The position numbers and the translations under genes are program-made. Shown piece after piece: positions 1-7,219 of a stretch of 64,000 nt of DNA. Each line of letters begins with the position of its first letter. Positions within the stretch are counted from its first letter, which is position 1. Below the pieces are notes generated by a model that was not told the DNA's origin, searched no databases, and was given only the letters and a program-made list of their open reading frames with translations. Source of the stretch: Hallella mizrahii (lineage in GTDB: Bacteria > Bacteroidota > Bacteroidia > Bacteroidales > Bacteroidaceae); NCBI RefSeq assembly GCF_009695775.1, contig NZ_VUNG01000002.1, positions 62,001 through 126,000 on the forward strand, written 5' to 3'.

Positions 1-522
1 GCACTCCTCCAAGGTTTTATGGAAATTGGCGAGCTCCACATAGATATAGGTGAGCTTGTCGTAGAAAATTTCGTGTGACTCTGTGTCCATGAGCTTCACT
101 TCGCGGAAGATACTGCTGTCGCTATGCTTGTCCTCGGGAAACGTGAAGTTCAGTATGCCGATGGTGTATACGTCGTGGAGTTCATAGTTCCAGCTACCCC
201 GCTGCGCCTGCTCAGCGATGGGGAATGTGGAATAGTAGATGGAGCGGTCTTTATAGAAATCTTGGTATACATTCTGCATCTCCACTATGATGCGCGCGCC
301 AGTATCCGTTGTGCAGTATACGTCAAAGACAGCGCGGCGGGCTTCCTCGTTCGTACCGAACTTCTCGCTGTTTTTATAGGTGATGTCAGAGACGACAGGA
401 TCACCATTGAACAGCGCATTGAGGAAGCTCATCAACAAGTCCTTGTTGAAAGGGGTGCCGAAGATGCGCTTGAAACCAAAGTCGGTCAACGGGTTGATGT
501 ATCTTTCTCCTGTGTGTATCAT
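1..522 (-). CDS. Rpn/PDDEXK_2-family nuclease, 3' end outside window
   Basis: The frame is open from an ATG at 522 to the window edge (174 codons), so the C-terminus is missing. The protein begins MIHTGERYINPLTDFGFKRI, the usual opening of the Rpn recombination-promoting nuclease / putative transposase family (PDDEXK_2). A PD-(D/E)xK-like core is visible: D67 in FDVYC and E81-x-Q83 in IVEMQN. Members cut DNA and are often multicopy in Bacteroidetes; whether this copy is active cannot be judged. It stands alone behind its own strong promoter (543-574). The plus-strand frame across the same DNA is a shadow. Confidence 0.85.
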   Translation of the reverse strand, partial: MIHTGERYINPLTDFGFKRIFGTPFNKDLLMSFLNALFNGDPVVSDITYKNSEKFGTNEEARRAVFDVYCTTDTGARIIVEMQNVYQDFYKDRSIYYSTFPIAEQAQRGSWNYELHDVYTIGILNFTFPEDKHSDSSIFREVKLMDTESHEIFYDKLTYIYVELANFHKTLEEC

Positions 523-542
523 GGCAGCGATTGTTTTTGTTA

Positions 543-574
543 CAAAGATAGGGGTTTCTGTCGACAATCGCAAA
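543..574 (-). promoter_or_regulatory. Bacteroidetes promoter for the Rpn nuclease gene
   Basis: On the minus strand a TTTG -33 box (574-571) lies 20 bp from a TATCTTTG -7 box (550-543). This matches TTTG-N19/21-TAnnTTTG exactly. The -7 box ends 20 bp before the start codon at 522. Confidence 0.8.
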
Positions 575-816
575 CTTTCGACCTGACTTTTTGCCATCAG
601 CATAGTAATTTCTACCTTCCCTCATATTGATTTGTTGGAATAATATGCTATTTATGCAAATGTAAACAGCGGTTTATATAAGCGGCGGTTTACTTTTAAG
701 AGGAAGTGAGAAGGCTGAAATCTTGCCTAAAAAGCCGTTCGCGCACTATCTGTACGACCTTAAAGGCCTTTCATTGCAGGATATGTAAGATAACTGAAAA
801 CAAAATCAACGAGAAA

Positions 817-848
817 TTTGGTGGAGCGCAAGAAAAGTAGTAACTTTG
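817..848 (+). promoter_or_regulatory. Bacteroidetes promoter for rpmE2
   Basis: TTTG (817-820), a 20-bp spacer, then TAACTTTG (841-848): a consensus promoter. It predicts a leader of about 70-75 nt before rpmE2. The rest of the 405-bp gap between the nuclease and rpmE2 (roughly 575-816) holds nothing I recognise beyond AT-rich sequence. Confidence 0.8.
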
Positions 849-854
849 CAGGCA

Positions 855-927
855 ATTACGCTCCAAGGGTCGTGAAAGACCCGCAACGTGATCATAGAAT
901 TCTATAACAAAACGAATAATTAAAGAA
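855..927 (+). promoter_or_regulatory. 5' leader of rpmE2 with small hairpin
   Basis: The predicted leader carries a perfect 5-bp stem GGGTC/GACCC (867-871 and 878-882) with a six-base loop. L31 genes of several phyla have autoregulatory leaders, so this could be an L31-binding leader. Only the hairpin is seen; the function is inferred. Confidence 0.35.
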
Positions 928-1179
928 ATGAAAAAAGGTATTCATCCAGAAAACTATCGCCCCGTCGTGTTCAAGGACATGTCCAACGGCGATATGTTCC
1001 TCACACAGTCTACATGCAAGACCAACGACACTGTAGAGTTTGAGGGCGAGACTTACCCAGTGGTAAAGGTAGAAATCTCCAGCTCTTCGCATCCGTTCTA
1101 CACGGGCAAGAGCAAGCTCGTCGACTCGGCTGGTCGTGTGGACCGCTTCATGAGCCGCTACGGCAAACTGAAGAAGTAA
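928..1179 (+). CDS. rpmE2: Ribosomal protein L31 type B
   Basis: An 83-residue protein of the large ribosomal subunit, beginning [19 protein letters not shown]. It has one cysteine (in STCKTND) instead of the four zinc ligands of the C+ form, so this is the zinc-independent type B paralogue. The ending (HPFYTGK...[16 protein letters not shown]) is typical. It is a single-gene transcription unit with a consensus promoter, a leader hairpin and a strong terminator. In bacteria with both forms, type B is expressed under zinc limitation; whether a C+ copy exists here is unknown. Confidence 0.97.
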   Translation: MKKGIHPENYRPVVFKDMSNGDMFLTQSTCKTNDTVEFEGETYPVVKVEISSSSHPFYTGKSKLVDSAGRVDRFMSRYGKLKK

Positions 1180-1202
1180 ATACCAAAGCTAAGAGAATAG
1201 AA

Positions 1203-1246
1203 GCGCGATCGAACGTAGTTGCATATACGTTTGATCGCGCTTTTTT
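1203..1246 (+). terminator. Rho-independent terminator after rpmE2
   Basis: A 15-bp stem (1203-1217 with 1226-1240, one G-T pair), an 8-base loop, then six T residues (1241-1246). Confidence 0.92.
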
Positions 1247-1271
1247 GTAGAAGAAATTGGAAGACATAATT

Positions 1272-2210
1272 ATGAAGAACAGAAACTGCAATAAGCTTTA
1301 CGCCATTTGGACGCGAATTGCGACCTTTGTCTTTATCCTTTCTCTCCCAGTCATCGCCTCATGCTCCGGAGACGATAATGGCGAACAGGGGGAGACGGTC
1401 AACACCAATGCCAATGCCAACAACAACACTCAGGTCTTCCCGGAATATGCTCGTATGGAGATGCCACGCATAAAAGACGGCAGCCGTATCATCATACACC
1501 GGACCAACGCATTCGGCGTGAACTATATCGTAGAATGGGATGACGGACTACGTGCGCAGCGCTGGACATGCTACCGCCTTGATGCAGAAAACAGCATCGT
1601 GACAGGCAGTCGCAGTGGTTGGTGGAACGGAAGAGATCCCTTTGCTGAAGACGACCTGATACCCGCCGCGTACCGCACGACACTGAATGACTACAGCCAG
1701 ATGACCCCTCACTACGACCGTGGGCATATCTGTCCGTCAGCTGACCGTCTCAACTCCAAGGAAGCCAATCAACAGACTTATCTGCTCGGCAACATACAAC
1801 CGCAGCTCAATGGTTTCAACACCGGCGTATGGCTCTACATGGAGAACAAAATCCACGGCAACACTTACGAGAAGATCATAGGATGGAACCGAAGTGCTTT
1901 CCGTGACACCTTATATATATGTAAGGGTGGTACGATTGACAACAACAACTACACGCGTTCCAACACAGGTTTGGTCATCCCGAAATATTTCTTCGCCGCC
2001 ATCCTGCGCATCAAAAATGGACAGTACAACGCCCTCGGCCTATGGTTTGAACACAAAAACGACCATAGCACAAGTCTGAAGGCTTACGCGTGCAGCATCG
2101 ACGAGCTGGAGAAGCGCACAGGCATCGACTTCTTCTGCAACCTGCCCGACGACCGCGAACGTGTCATCGAAGCCGCCCAACCCAATGACGCTCTGTGGGG
2201 ACTGAAATAA
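1272..2210 (+). CDS. Exported DNA/RNA non-specific endonuclease, lipoprotein
   Basis: 312 residues from the ATG at 1272; a TTG at 1257 would add five residues and is less likely. The N-terminus is a lipoprotein signal with lipobox VIAS-C31 followed by SGDDN, an acidic run resembling Bacteroidetes lipoprotein surface-export signals. After an Asn/Thr-rich linker (about 37-55) comes a NUC-family domain: catalytic DRGH at 149-152 (His152 as general base) and the downstream NIQPQLNGFN, where an Asn normally helps bind Mg. Likely role: surface or secreted degradation of DNA/RNA for nutrition or biofilm turnover. Confidence 0.92.
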   Translation: MKNRNCNKLYAIWTRIATFVFILSLPVIASCSGDDNGEQGETVNTNANANNNTQVFPEYARMEMPRIKDGSRIIIHRTNAFGVNYIVEWDDGLRAQRWTCYRLDAENSIVTGSRSGWWNGRDPFAEDDLIPAAYRTTLNDYSQMTPHYDRGHICPSADRLNSKEANQQTYLLGNIQPQLNGFNTGVWLYMENKIHGNTYEKIIGWNRSAFRDTLYICKGGTIDNNNYTRSNTGLVIPKYFFAAILRIKNGQYNALGLWFEHKNDHSTSLKAYACSIDELEKRTGIDFFCNLPDDRERVIEAAQPNDALWGLK

Positions 2211-2219
2211 AAACAAGAC

Positions 2220-2387
2220 CATCCATTAAATAGGTACATAGTTTAAAGTTTTAATGCTCTGCTATACAGAATAAAGAATATCAACGAATATCAAGAACAT
2301 CCTCTATATATTCGGTCATATTTGCTATCCCATCGAAGATGGAGCGTTAAAAGTCTAAACGGTTACCGTGTACCTATTTAACGGATG
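2220..2387. repeat. MITE-like 168-bp element with imperfect terminal inverted repeats
   Basis: The left arm 2220-2259 and right arm 2342-2387 are inverted copies of one another over about 40 bp, with a 6-7-bp indel. The outermost matching block reads CATCC(A/G)TTAAATAGGTACA. The 82-bp centre is AT-rich and has no ORF. It lies between convergent genes, so it could act as a bidirectional terminator, but its arms are much longer than needed and no T-run follows. No clear target-site duplication is seen. No second copy was noticed in the window. Confidence 0.6.
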
Positions 2388-2415
2388 AACTCAAAACATC
2401 TTTATTGTGGACTGA

Positions 2416-3066
2416 TCACTTCTTCGCGGTCATCACCACTTTCCAGTGAGTCTTGCCTTTATCCGAGCCACGCGTAGCAGCCTTGGCATTTCCGGTGTAG
2501 CGGTTGAACCAGAAGTCATCGACCTCACCACCAGCCGAAGACCACAGATAGCCGGTGAACGTACGGTCGTTGAGATTCAGATCATCGTAGGCGACACGCA
2601 TGACATAATCTGTCGTGGAGCCATTCTCCAGCACAGTTTTATAAGTGAGATAGATGTCACCTGTCTTCGGATCGATGTACCAGGTAAAGTCACGCTGCAA
2701 CTCCTTCTCATTCGTCTGAGGGTTGTAGTCATACTGCGTACCCGTGCCCGAGATCGCCGTATTGTTGTATTGCACGAACTCGATATCTGTCGAGTGGTCG
2801 ATGCTGTCGACAGCCACGCCTTGCTCATTGAGCTCGTAAGCTCTCATGCTGCCGCGCCACTGTCCATTGAGTGTCTGCGCCATAGCCACGAAGAAGTCCT
2901 GGTTGTTGACATCATCGTCATCTGGCCGATGGTTGTAGTCATTGCCCCATGTCCAGTCATCATACCAGTCATCGTACCAGTAATCCGGATCATCATCACA
3001 ACTTGTGAAAAGCATTGGCACGACAGCTATGGCTGCCACTGCCATCATTATCTTAAACGCTTTCAT
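2416..3066 (-). CDS. Small lipoprotein, unknown function (distal of a pair)
   Basis: 216 residues with a lipoprotein signal, lipobox LFTS-C23, then DDDPDYWYDDWYDD, an unusual Asp/Tyr/Trp-rich surface tail up to about residue 50. A conserved-looking core follows (LNGQWRGSM, TDIEFVQYNN, TWYIDPKTGDIYL, GYLWSSAGG), suggesting a small beta-rich lipocalin-like fold. The upstream neighbour (3103-3693) has the same layout and the matching motif LEGTWQGDM, so the two are probably divergent paralogues co-transcribed with a 36-bp gap. The acidic start fits surface export. No function is assigned. Confidence 0.8.
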   Translation of the reverse strand: MKAFKIMMAVAAIAVVPMLFTSCDDDPDYWYDDWYDDWTWGNDYNHRPDDDDVNNQDFFVAMAQTLNGQWRGSMRAYELNEQGVAVDSIDHSTDIEFVQYNNTAISGTGTQYDYNPQTNEKELQRDFTWYIDPKTGDIYLTYKTVLENGSTTDYVMRVAYDDLNLNDRTFTGYLWSSAGGEVDDFWFNRYTGNAKAATRGSDKGKTHWKVVMTAKK

Positions 3067-3102
3067 ATCTCTGAATGTTTAATCCACCTTGCTTGATCAA
3101 TC

Positions 3103-3693
3103 TTACTCTACCTTTCCGAAATGTCTCACCGGCTTTGCCGTACTATCATCTTTAGCGCGCGTTCCAGCAACATTCTTCTTGGCATAGCCACCATAATAGT
3201 CGTCGTAGTAGTCATACCCCCAATCAGTGTAGCTATTCCAGTTGGGTGAAGACACCTGGACAAGACTAAAGTCTACGGTCTGGTTACCATAATAGATAGT
3301 GCCTTCAAAGCGACCGCGATACAGTCGATAGTCGCGAATCTGTACTGATGTACCCTCTTCTACGAAGTACACATTGATGACACCGTTGGACACTGTCCAC
3401 TGAATATGGTTGGCTACCTGATTGTTGCGCCACGGCGAGTTCTGATAATAGTCGATCCAATAGCCCGTACCCGAAGAATAAGTATAAGGATCCTGCACAA
3501 AGCAGATCTCAGAGGACAAAGCCTGATAATGATAATGCTGACCATTATAATTATAATCTGTACTTACTTTCATATCACCTTGCCACGTTCCTTCAAGCGT
3601 CATGGCGATATCACTGTCGTCGTCGCAGGAGACCAGCGTGGTAGCTGTCAGTGCGAGGAGCAGCATAGAGATTATAGACATTAACTTTTTCAT
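3103..3693 (-). CDS. Small lipoprotein, unknown function (promoter-proximal of a pair)
   Basis: 196 residues; signal peptide with lipobox TLVS-C23 followed by DDDSD. The core begins LEGTWQGDM (about 33-41) and continues with beta-type strands (IQWTVSNGVINVYF, RGRFEGTIYYGN, VDFSLVQVSS). The C-terminus is rich in Tyr/Asp/Gly (YDYYDDYYGGY) and then basic. It shares the opening motif and architecture with its downstream neighbour, so a tandem duplication is likely. The operon runs from the promoter at 3724-3753. The biochemical role is unknown; binding or envelope function is only a guess. Confidence 0.8.
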   Translation of the reverse strand: MKKLMSIISMLLLALTATTLVSCDDDSDIAMTLEGTWQGDMKVSTDYNYNGQHYHYQALSSEICFVQDPYTYSSGTGYWIDYYQNSPWRNNQVANHIQWTVSNGVINVYFVEEGTSVQIRDYRLYRGRFEGTIYYGNQTVDFSLVQVSSPNWNSYTDWGYDYYDDYYGGYAKKNVAGTRAKDDSTAKPVRHFGKVE

Positions 3694-3723
3694 TGCCTTT
3701 TCATTTTTATGTTATTGATGCCA

Positions 3724-3753
3724 CAAAGTTAACGCATTTCTATTAAACGGCAA
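3724..3753 (-). promoter_or_regulatory. Promoter of the lipoprotein pair
   Basis: Minus strand: TTG (3753-3751), 19-bp spacer, TAACTTTG (3731-3724). It sits 30 bp upstream of the start at 3693. Confidence 0.7.
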
Positions 3754-3862
3754 CGGGAAATCGGATATTTGTGAGAGGGATTTCCCTACTGTGTGAAGAG
3801 AATCCCGTTATTAATTAATCAAAAATAACCAGCAAAAGATGGGCTATCTCCATTCTTTTTTG

Positions 3863-3870
3863 TACTTTTG
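3863..3870 (+). promoter_or_regulatory. -7 box upstream of the peroxidase gene
   Basis: TACTTTTG matches TAnnTTTG. No good -33 box is seen at the right distance, so it may be a weak or activated promoter. Predicted leader about 75-80 nt. Confidence 0.45.
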
Positions 3871-3951
3871 CCTTGCATTGTCTCAGAAAGGGAGAATGTG
3901 AAAACATAAGATTGTAAAACATAACTAAGATAAAGCCAAGAATAGAAAACA

Positions 3952-4500
3952 ATGAGAACCGTTTACGAATTCAGTGTGAAAGACAGAAAGGGTAACGAAG
4001 TGTCCCTGCGCGAATATGCCAACGAGGTACTGCTCATCGTCAACACAGCCACCAAGTGTGGTTTCACCCCTCAGTATGAGGAACTGGAGAAACTCTATGA
4101 GAAATACCATGCCCAGGGCTTCGAGATCCTCGACTTCCCCTGCAACCAGTTTGGCCAGCAGGCACCGGGCACCGACGAGAGTATTCACTCTTTCTGCAAG
4201 CTCACCTATGGCACCGAGTTCCCACAATTCAAGAAGATCAAGGTCAACGGCGACGACGCCGACCCGCTCTATAAATTTCTCAAGTCTCAGAAGGGCTTCG
4301 CTGGTTGGGACGAGAATCATCCTATCTATCCCATCCTCGACAAGATGCTCTCTGAGGCCGATCCTAACTATAAGGAGAACCCGGACATCAAGTGGAACTT
4401 CACCAAATTCCTCGTCAACAAGAAGGGGCAGGTGGTGAAGCGCTACGAGCCTACGGAGAAGATCGACAACATCGCCAAGGATATCGAGGCTCTGTTATAA
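3952..4500 (+). CDS. Cysteine-type glutathione peroxidase family (thioredoxin-dependent peroxidase likely)
   Basis: 182 residues. The peroxidatic Cys36 lies in NTATKCGFTPQYEELE, and the catalytic partners Gln70 (FPCNQFGQQAPG), Trp148 and Asn149 (KWNFTKF) are present. Cys82 is at the position of the resolving Cys in two-Cys GPx enzymes. These are normally recycled by thioredoxin, and the next gene is thioredoxin reductase 45 bp downstream, which supports that electron route. It reduces H2O2 and organic hydroperoxides in the cytoplasm. No selenocysteine codon is used. Confidence 0.93.
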   Translation: MRTVYEFSVKDRKGNEVSLREYANEVLLIVNTATKCGFTPQYEELEKLYEKYHAQGFEILDFPCNQFGQQAPGTDESIHSFCKLTYGTEFPQFKKIKVNGDDADPLYKFLKSQKGFAGWDENHPIYPILDKMLSEADPNYKENPDIKWNFTKFLVNKKGQVVKRYEPTEKIDNIAKDIEALL

Positions 4501-4545
4501 TTTCATCACCTATACCACCCTATAATATAAAAGGAGAACAACGAC

Positions 4546-5475
4546 ATGAAGACAAAGTGCTTAATCATCGGCAGCGGACCCGCTGGCTACACAGCCGCCA
4601 TCTACGCCGGACGCGCCAATCTCAATCCTACTCTGTACACCGGTTTGCAGATGGGCGGACAGCTCACACAGACCACCGACATCGAGAACTTCCCCGGATT
4701 CCCCGACGGTATTGACGCCAACGAGATGATGGAGAACTTCCGCAAGCAGGCAGCACGCTTCGACGCTGACATCCGCGACGGTGTGATCACCGAGGTGGAC
4801 TTCAGCCAAAAGCCCTACGTGGCCACCAACGACCGCGGCGAGAAGATAGAGGCTGACACGATCATCGTAGCAACAGGAGCATCTGCCAAGTACCTCGGTC
4901 TTCCCGATGAGGAGAAATACCGTGGCCAGGGCGTCTCTGCCTGTGCCACCTGCGACGGCTTCTTCTATCGCAAGAAGGTTGTCGCTGTCGTCGGCGGCGG
5001 TGACACAGCCTGCGAGGAGGCCACTTATCTGGCCAATCTCTGTAGCAAGGTGTATATGATCGTGCGCAAGCCTTACCTGCGCGCTTCCGAGATCATGAAA
5101 AAGCGTGTGGAGGACAATCCCAAGATAGAGATTCTCTACGAGACCAACACACTCGGACTCTATGGCGACAATGGTGTGGAGGGAGCTCATGTGGTTTATC
5201 GCAAGGGCGAGGCCGACGAGAAGAAATACGATCTGCCTATTGACGGTTTCTTCCTCGCCATCGGTCATAAGCCCAACACCGACATCTTCCGTGGCAAGCT
5301 CGACATGGACGAGGTAGGATATATCAAGACACAAGGCGACACGCCGCGCACCAACATCGAGGGTGTCTATGCCGCCGGTGACTGCGCCGATCCCACCTAC
5401 CGTCAGGCTGTCGTTGCCGCCGGATCAGGCTGCAAAGCCGCACTGGAAGCCGAGCGCTATCTGCAAGGAAAGTAA
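4546..5475 (+). CDS. trxB: Thioredoxin reductase
   Basis: 309 residues, the normal length for the low-Mr bacterial enzyme. The FAD motif GSGPAGYTAAIYA starts at residue 9, the redox pair is C133-A-T-C136, the NADPH motif GGGDTACEEA is near 150-159, and the C-terminal FAD motif AAGDCAD is present. It reduces thioredoxin with NADPH. It probably shares a transcript with the upstream peroxidase and is followed by a perfect 16-bp hairpin. Confidence 0.97.
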   Translation: MKTKCLIIGSGPAGYTAAIYAGRANLNPTLYTGLQMGGQLTQTTDIENFPGFPDGIDANEMMENFRKQAARFDADIRDGVITEVDFSQKPYVATNDRGEKIEADTIIVATGASAKYLGLPDEEKYRGQGVSACATCDGFFYRKKVVAVVGGGDTACEEATYLANLCSKVYMIVRKPYLRASEIMKKRVEDNPKIEILYETNTLGLYGDNGVEGAHVVYRKGEADEKKYDLPIDGFFLAIGHKPNTDIFRGKLDMDEVGYIKTQGDTPRTNIEGVYAAGDCADPTYRQAVVAAGSGCKAALEAERYLQGK

Positions 5476-5503
5476 GCAGAGTATATATTATAAGTAAGAT
5501 AAC

Positions 5504-5549
5504 AGAATGCCATACTGCTAATCAACGGACTTGAGCAGTATGGCATTCT
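5504..5549 (+). terminator. Hairpin terminator after trxB
   Basis: Perfect 16-bp inverted repeat (5504-5519 and 5534-5549) with a 14-base loop. Only a weak T-rich tail follows, so it may work in either direction or protect the 3' end. Confidence 0.7.
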
Positions 5550-5695
5550 ATCGTTTAGAAAGATACCTTTTCTTCCCCCTCATATTCCGTTTTTTTTGTT
5601 TGGAAGTGTATTACATCTGGGAAACCGTGTATTACTTATATATTAGAAAAAAATATAAATGAGAGTGTATAGGCTATTATGCCACGTGTATAAAC

Positions 5696-5734
5696 GCACT
5701 AAGGGAAGCCACTCTCGTCGGCCTCCCTTAGTGC
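5696..5734 (-). terminator. Hairpin just after tRNA-Ser
   Basis: A stem of 14 pairs with one internal mismatch (5696-5710 with 5720-5734; outer arm GCACTAAGGGA) begins two bases beyond the encoded CCA end of the tRNA, on the same strand. It is a likely terminator and/or 3' processing signal. The 150 bp further on (5550-5695) hold only a twice-repeated GTGTATTAC motif. Confidence 0.6.
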
Positions 5735-5735
5735 T

Positions 5736-5826
5736 TGGCGGAAGATGAGGGATTCAAACCCCCGATACCCGAAAGGGGTATACCGGATTTCGAGTCCAGC
5801 GCATTCGGTCACTCTGCCAATCTTCC
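5736..5826 (-). tRNA. tRNA-Ser (anticodon CGA)
   Basis: Read on the minus strand it folds as a class II tRNA. The acceptor stem is GGAAGAT (5826-5820) with ATCTTCC, followed by discriminator G and an encoded CCA (5738-5736). The D arm holds GGCAGAGTGACCG. The anticodon loop CTCGAAA gives anticodon CGA, which reads UCG. A long variable arm (ACCCC TTTC GGGGT) and a T arm GGGTTTGAATCCC complete it. The frame that crosses it is not a gene. Confidence 0.97.
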
Positions 5827-5837
5827 AATTGTGACTA

Positions 5838-5845
5838 CAAAGGTA
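5838..5845 (-). promoter_or_regulatory. -7 box for tRNA-Ser
   Basis: TACCTTTG on the minus strand, 11 bp upstream of the tRNA 5' end. No clear -33 box at 19-21 bp. Confidence 0.5.
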
Positions 5846-5900
5846 ATAAAAAGTTAGTAAAGGACGATTGTCTTTCTTTGACAATTTTAATAAATTAACA

Positions 5901-6266
5901 CTACAACTTTGTCTCGATCCACTTTTTCAGAACTACAGCCTGGTTGTGAGTTTCGTCTTTTGCACCGAAAAGCAGCGTCACATTGGCTTGCGACAAGAGC
6001 GTCCTGCATCTTTCCACAAAGCTTTTGGCCTCGTCGCTCTGATTGAGTTCCTCAATATACTTCTCTGTGAAAGCAGGGAAAAGCGCAGGCTGATGCCCAA
6101 ACCATTTTCTCAACTCCGTGGACGGTGCGAGCGATTTGTTCCACTCATCAATATTGGCGTTCTCCTTGGAGATGCCACGCGGCCACAACCTGTCGACCAG
6201 CACGCGATAACCATCCTGTTCTTCGGCAGGCAAATAGACTCTTTTAACTTTCAGCTGTCCCATCAT
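5901..6266 (-). CDS. DUF488 (YeaO-like) family protein
   Basis: 121 residues starting MMGQLKVKRVYLPAEE (the second ATG at 6263 is an equally good start). The family signature YRVLVDRLWPRGISKENANIDEW is at about 20-42, with LRKWFGHQP and FTEKYIEEL following. Late in the chain comes NVTLLFGAKDETHNQAVVL. DUF488 proteins are small cytoplasmic proteins of unknown activity, sometimes near stress genes. It is a single gene behind its own promoter at 6295-6323. Confidence 0.9.
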   Translation of the reverse strand: MMGQLKVKRVYLPAEEQDGYRVLVDRLWPRGISKENANIDEWNKSLAPSTELRKWFGHQPALFPAFTEKYIEELNQSDEAKSFVERCRTLLSQANVTLLFGAKDETHNQAVVLKKWIETKL

Positions 6267-6294
6267 CCTTCTGATATTTAATTATTTAATGCTG

Positions 6295-6323
6295 CAAAGA
6301 TACCATGCTTCCACAATTTCCAA
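6295..6323 (-). promoter_or_regulatory. Promoter of the DUF488 gene
   Basis: Minus strand TTG (6323-6321), 18-bp spacer, TATCTTTG (6302-6295); the start codon is 28 bp downstream. Confidence 0.6.
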
Positions 6324-6369
6324 CGGTAACAATTGTGCCCATTCATGAACAAAAAAAAGTTAAAAGTGT

Positions 6370-7041
6370 TCACTTCAACTTATTGCTGTCCAGAATTTTA
6401 ATGCTTCGTCCATCAATCTCGATAGCACCTTCCTTCTCGAAATCGGCCAACACACGCTGCAAAGAGTACTTTTGGATGCCGAAGCTGTCGGCAATCTGTT
6501 GTCGGCTGCGATAGAGCTGGATGACGCGGGAGTTTTGTTCTTTCGCCCTCTTGATCAACAGGTAGCCTACTTTTTCTCTGACTGTCATCAGCGATAGCAC
6601 GTTGATTTTGTGGGTCAGGAACACGTTGATGTCAGACAGCGTACGGATGAAGTTCATACACAGTCTACTATTCTCATCGATCGCTCTGACAAAATCCATC
6701 TTGTCGATGCGGAGAATCAAGCATGGCTCCACGGTCTCCACGCTCACGGGCATGAGATTGTTGGCAGAGAAGATGAAGGCCGGCGCAATGAGATGCCCTG
6801 CCCGAAGGCGGCTCACCTCTATCTGCTTTCCGCCCACAGAAGACATCCTGCACACCATTGTTCCTTCCAACACGATGTCGACATGCCGGTATGGCATACC
6901 GGCAAGCGCATAGATCTCGTTTTTGCTAAAAGCTATTCGTTTGTAACTGATGCTGTCTAAGAACTGCATGATATCTGTCTCTGAAAAATTCGCAAACAAC
7001 TTACATTGCTGTAAGGTATTGATCTGTTTATTGTCTAACAT
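6370..7041 (-). CDS. Crp/Fnr-family transcription regulator
   Basis: 223 residues from the ATG at 7041; a GTG at 7062 would add seven. The N-terminal cyclic-nucleotide-binding-like beta-barrel covers about 10-125 (FANFSETDIMQFLDSISYKRIAF, EIYALAGMPYRHVDIVLEGTM). A long helix (about 125-150) and a C-terminal winged HTH follow (SRQQIADSFGIQKYSLQRVLADFEKEGAI). No Cys cluster for an Fe-S centre is seen, so it is not a classical FNR oxygen sensor. It stands alone between DUF488 and the carboxylate transporter; its target is unknown. Confidence 0.9.
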   Translation of the reverse strand: MLDNKQINTLQQCKLFANFSETDIMQFLDSISYKRIAFSKNEIYALAGMPYRHVDIVLEGTMVCRMSSVGGKQIEVSRLRAGHLIAPAFIFSANNLMPVSVETVEPCLILRIDKMDFVRAIDENSRLCMNFIRTLSDINVFLTHKINVLSLMTVREKVGYLLIKRAKEQNSRVIQLYRSRQQIADSFGIQKYSLQRVLADFEKEGAIEIDGRSIKILDSNKLK

Positions 7042-7157
7042 GTCAGAAGTAATATTAATCACGGTGCATTATTTCATTGATACCTTTATGAATAATAACG
7101 AGCGAACTGACACCTTATTATATATGTCGGCATCCATCTCCCCGCCACGAGGCATAC

Positions 7158-7189
7158 AAAAATCCAGGGCACCCCGAAGAGTGCCCTGC
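7158..7189 (-). terminator. Rho-independent terminator after the SLC13 transporter
   Basis: On the minus strand CAGGGCAC pairs with GTGCCCTG (7188-7165, 8 bp, 8-base loop) followed by a T-run (complement of 7158-7162). Confidence 0.85.
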
Positions 7190-7219
7190 TTGGATATTAT
7201 GCCATACGCATACACTTCG

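Noticed and set aside
124..630. 168-codon plus-strand frame at the left edge
   Set aside because: It is antisense to the Rpn nuclease gene, whose minus-strand frame matches a known family.
2446..3096. 216-codon plus-strand frame
   Set aside because: Antisense to the lipoprotein at 2416-3066, which has a signal peptide and lipobox.
5550..5850. Integration site at tRNA-Ser
   Set aside because: No duplicated tRNA end, integrase or foreign genes lie on either side; the neighbours are ordinary chromosomal genes.
5699..5884. 61-codon minus-strand frame
   Set aside because: It runs through the complete tRNA-Ser gene.
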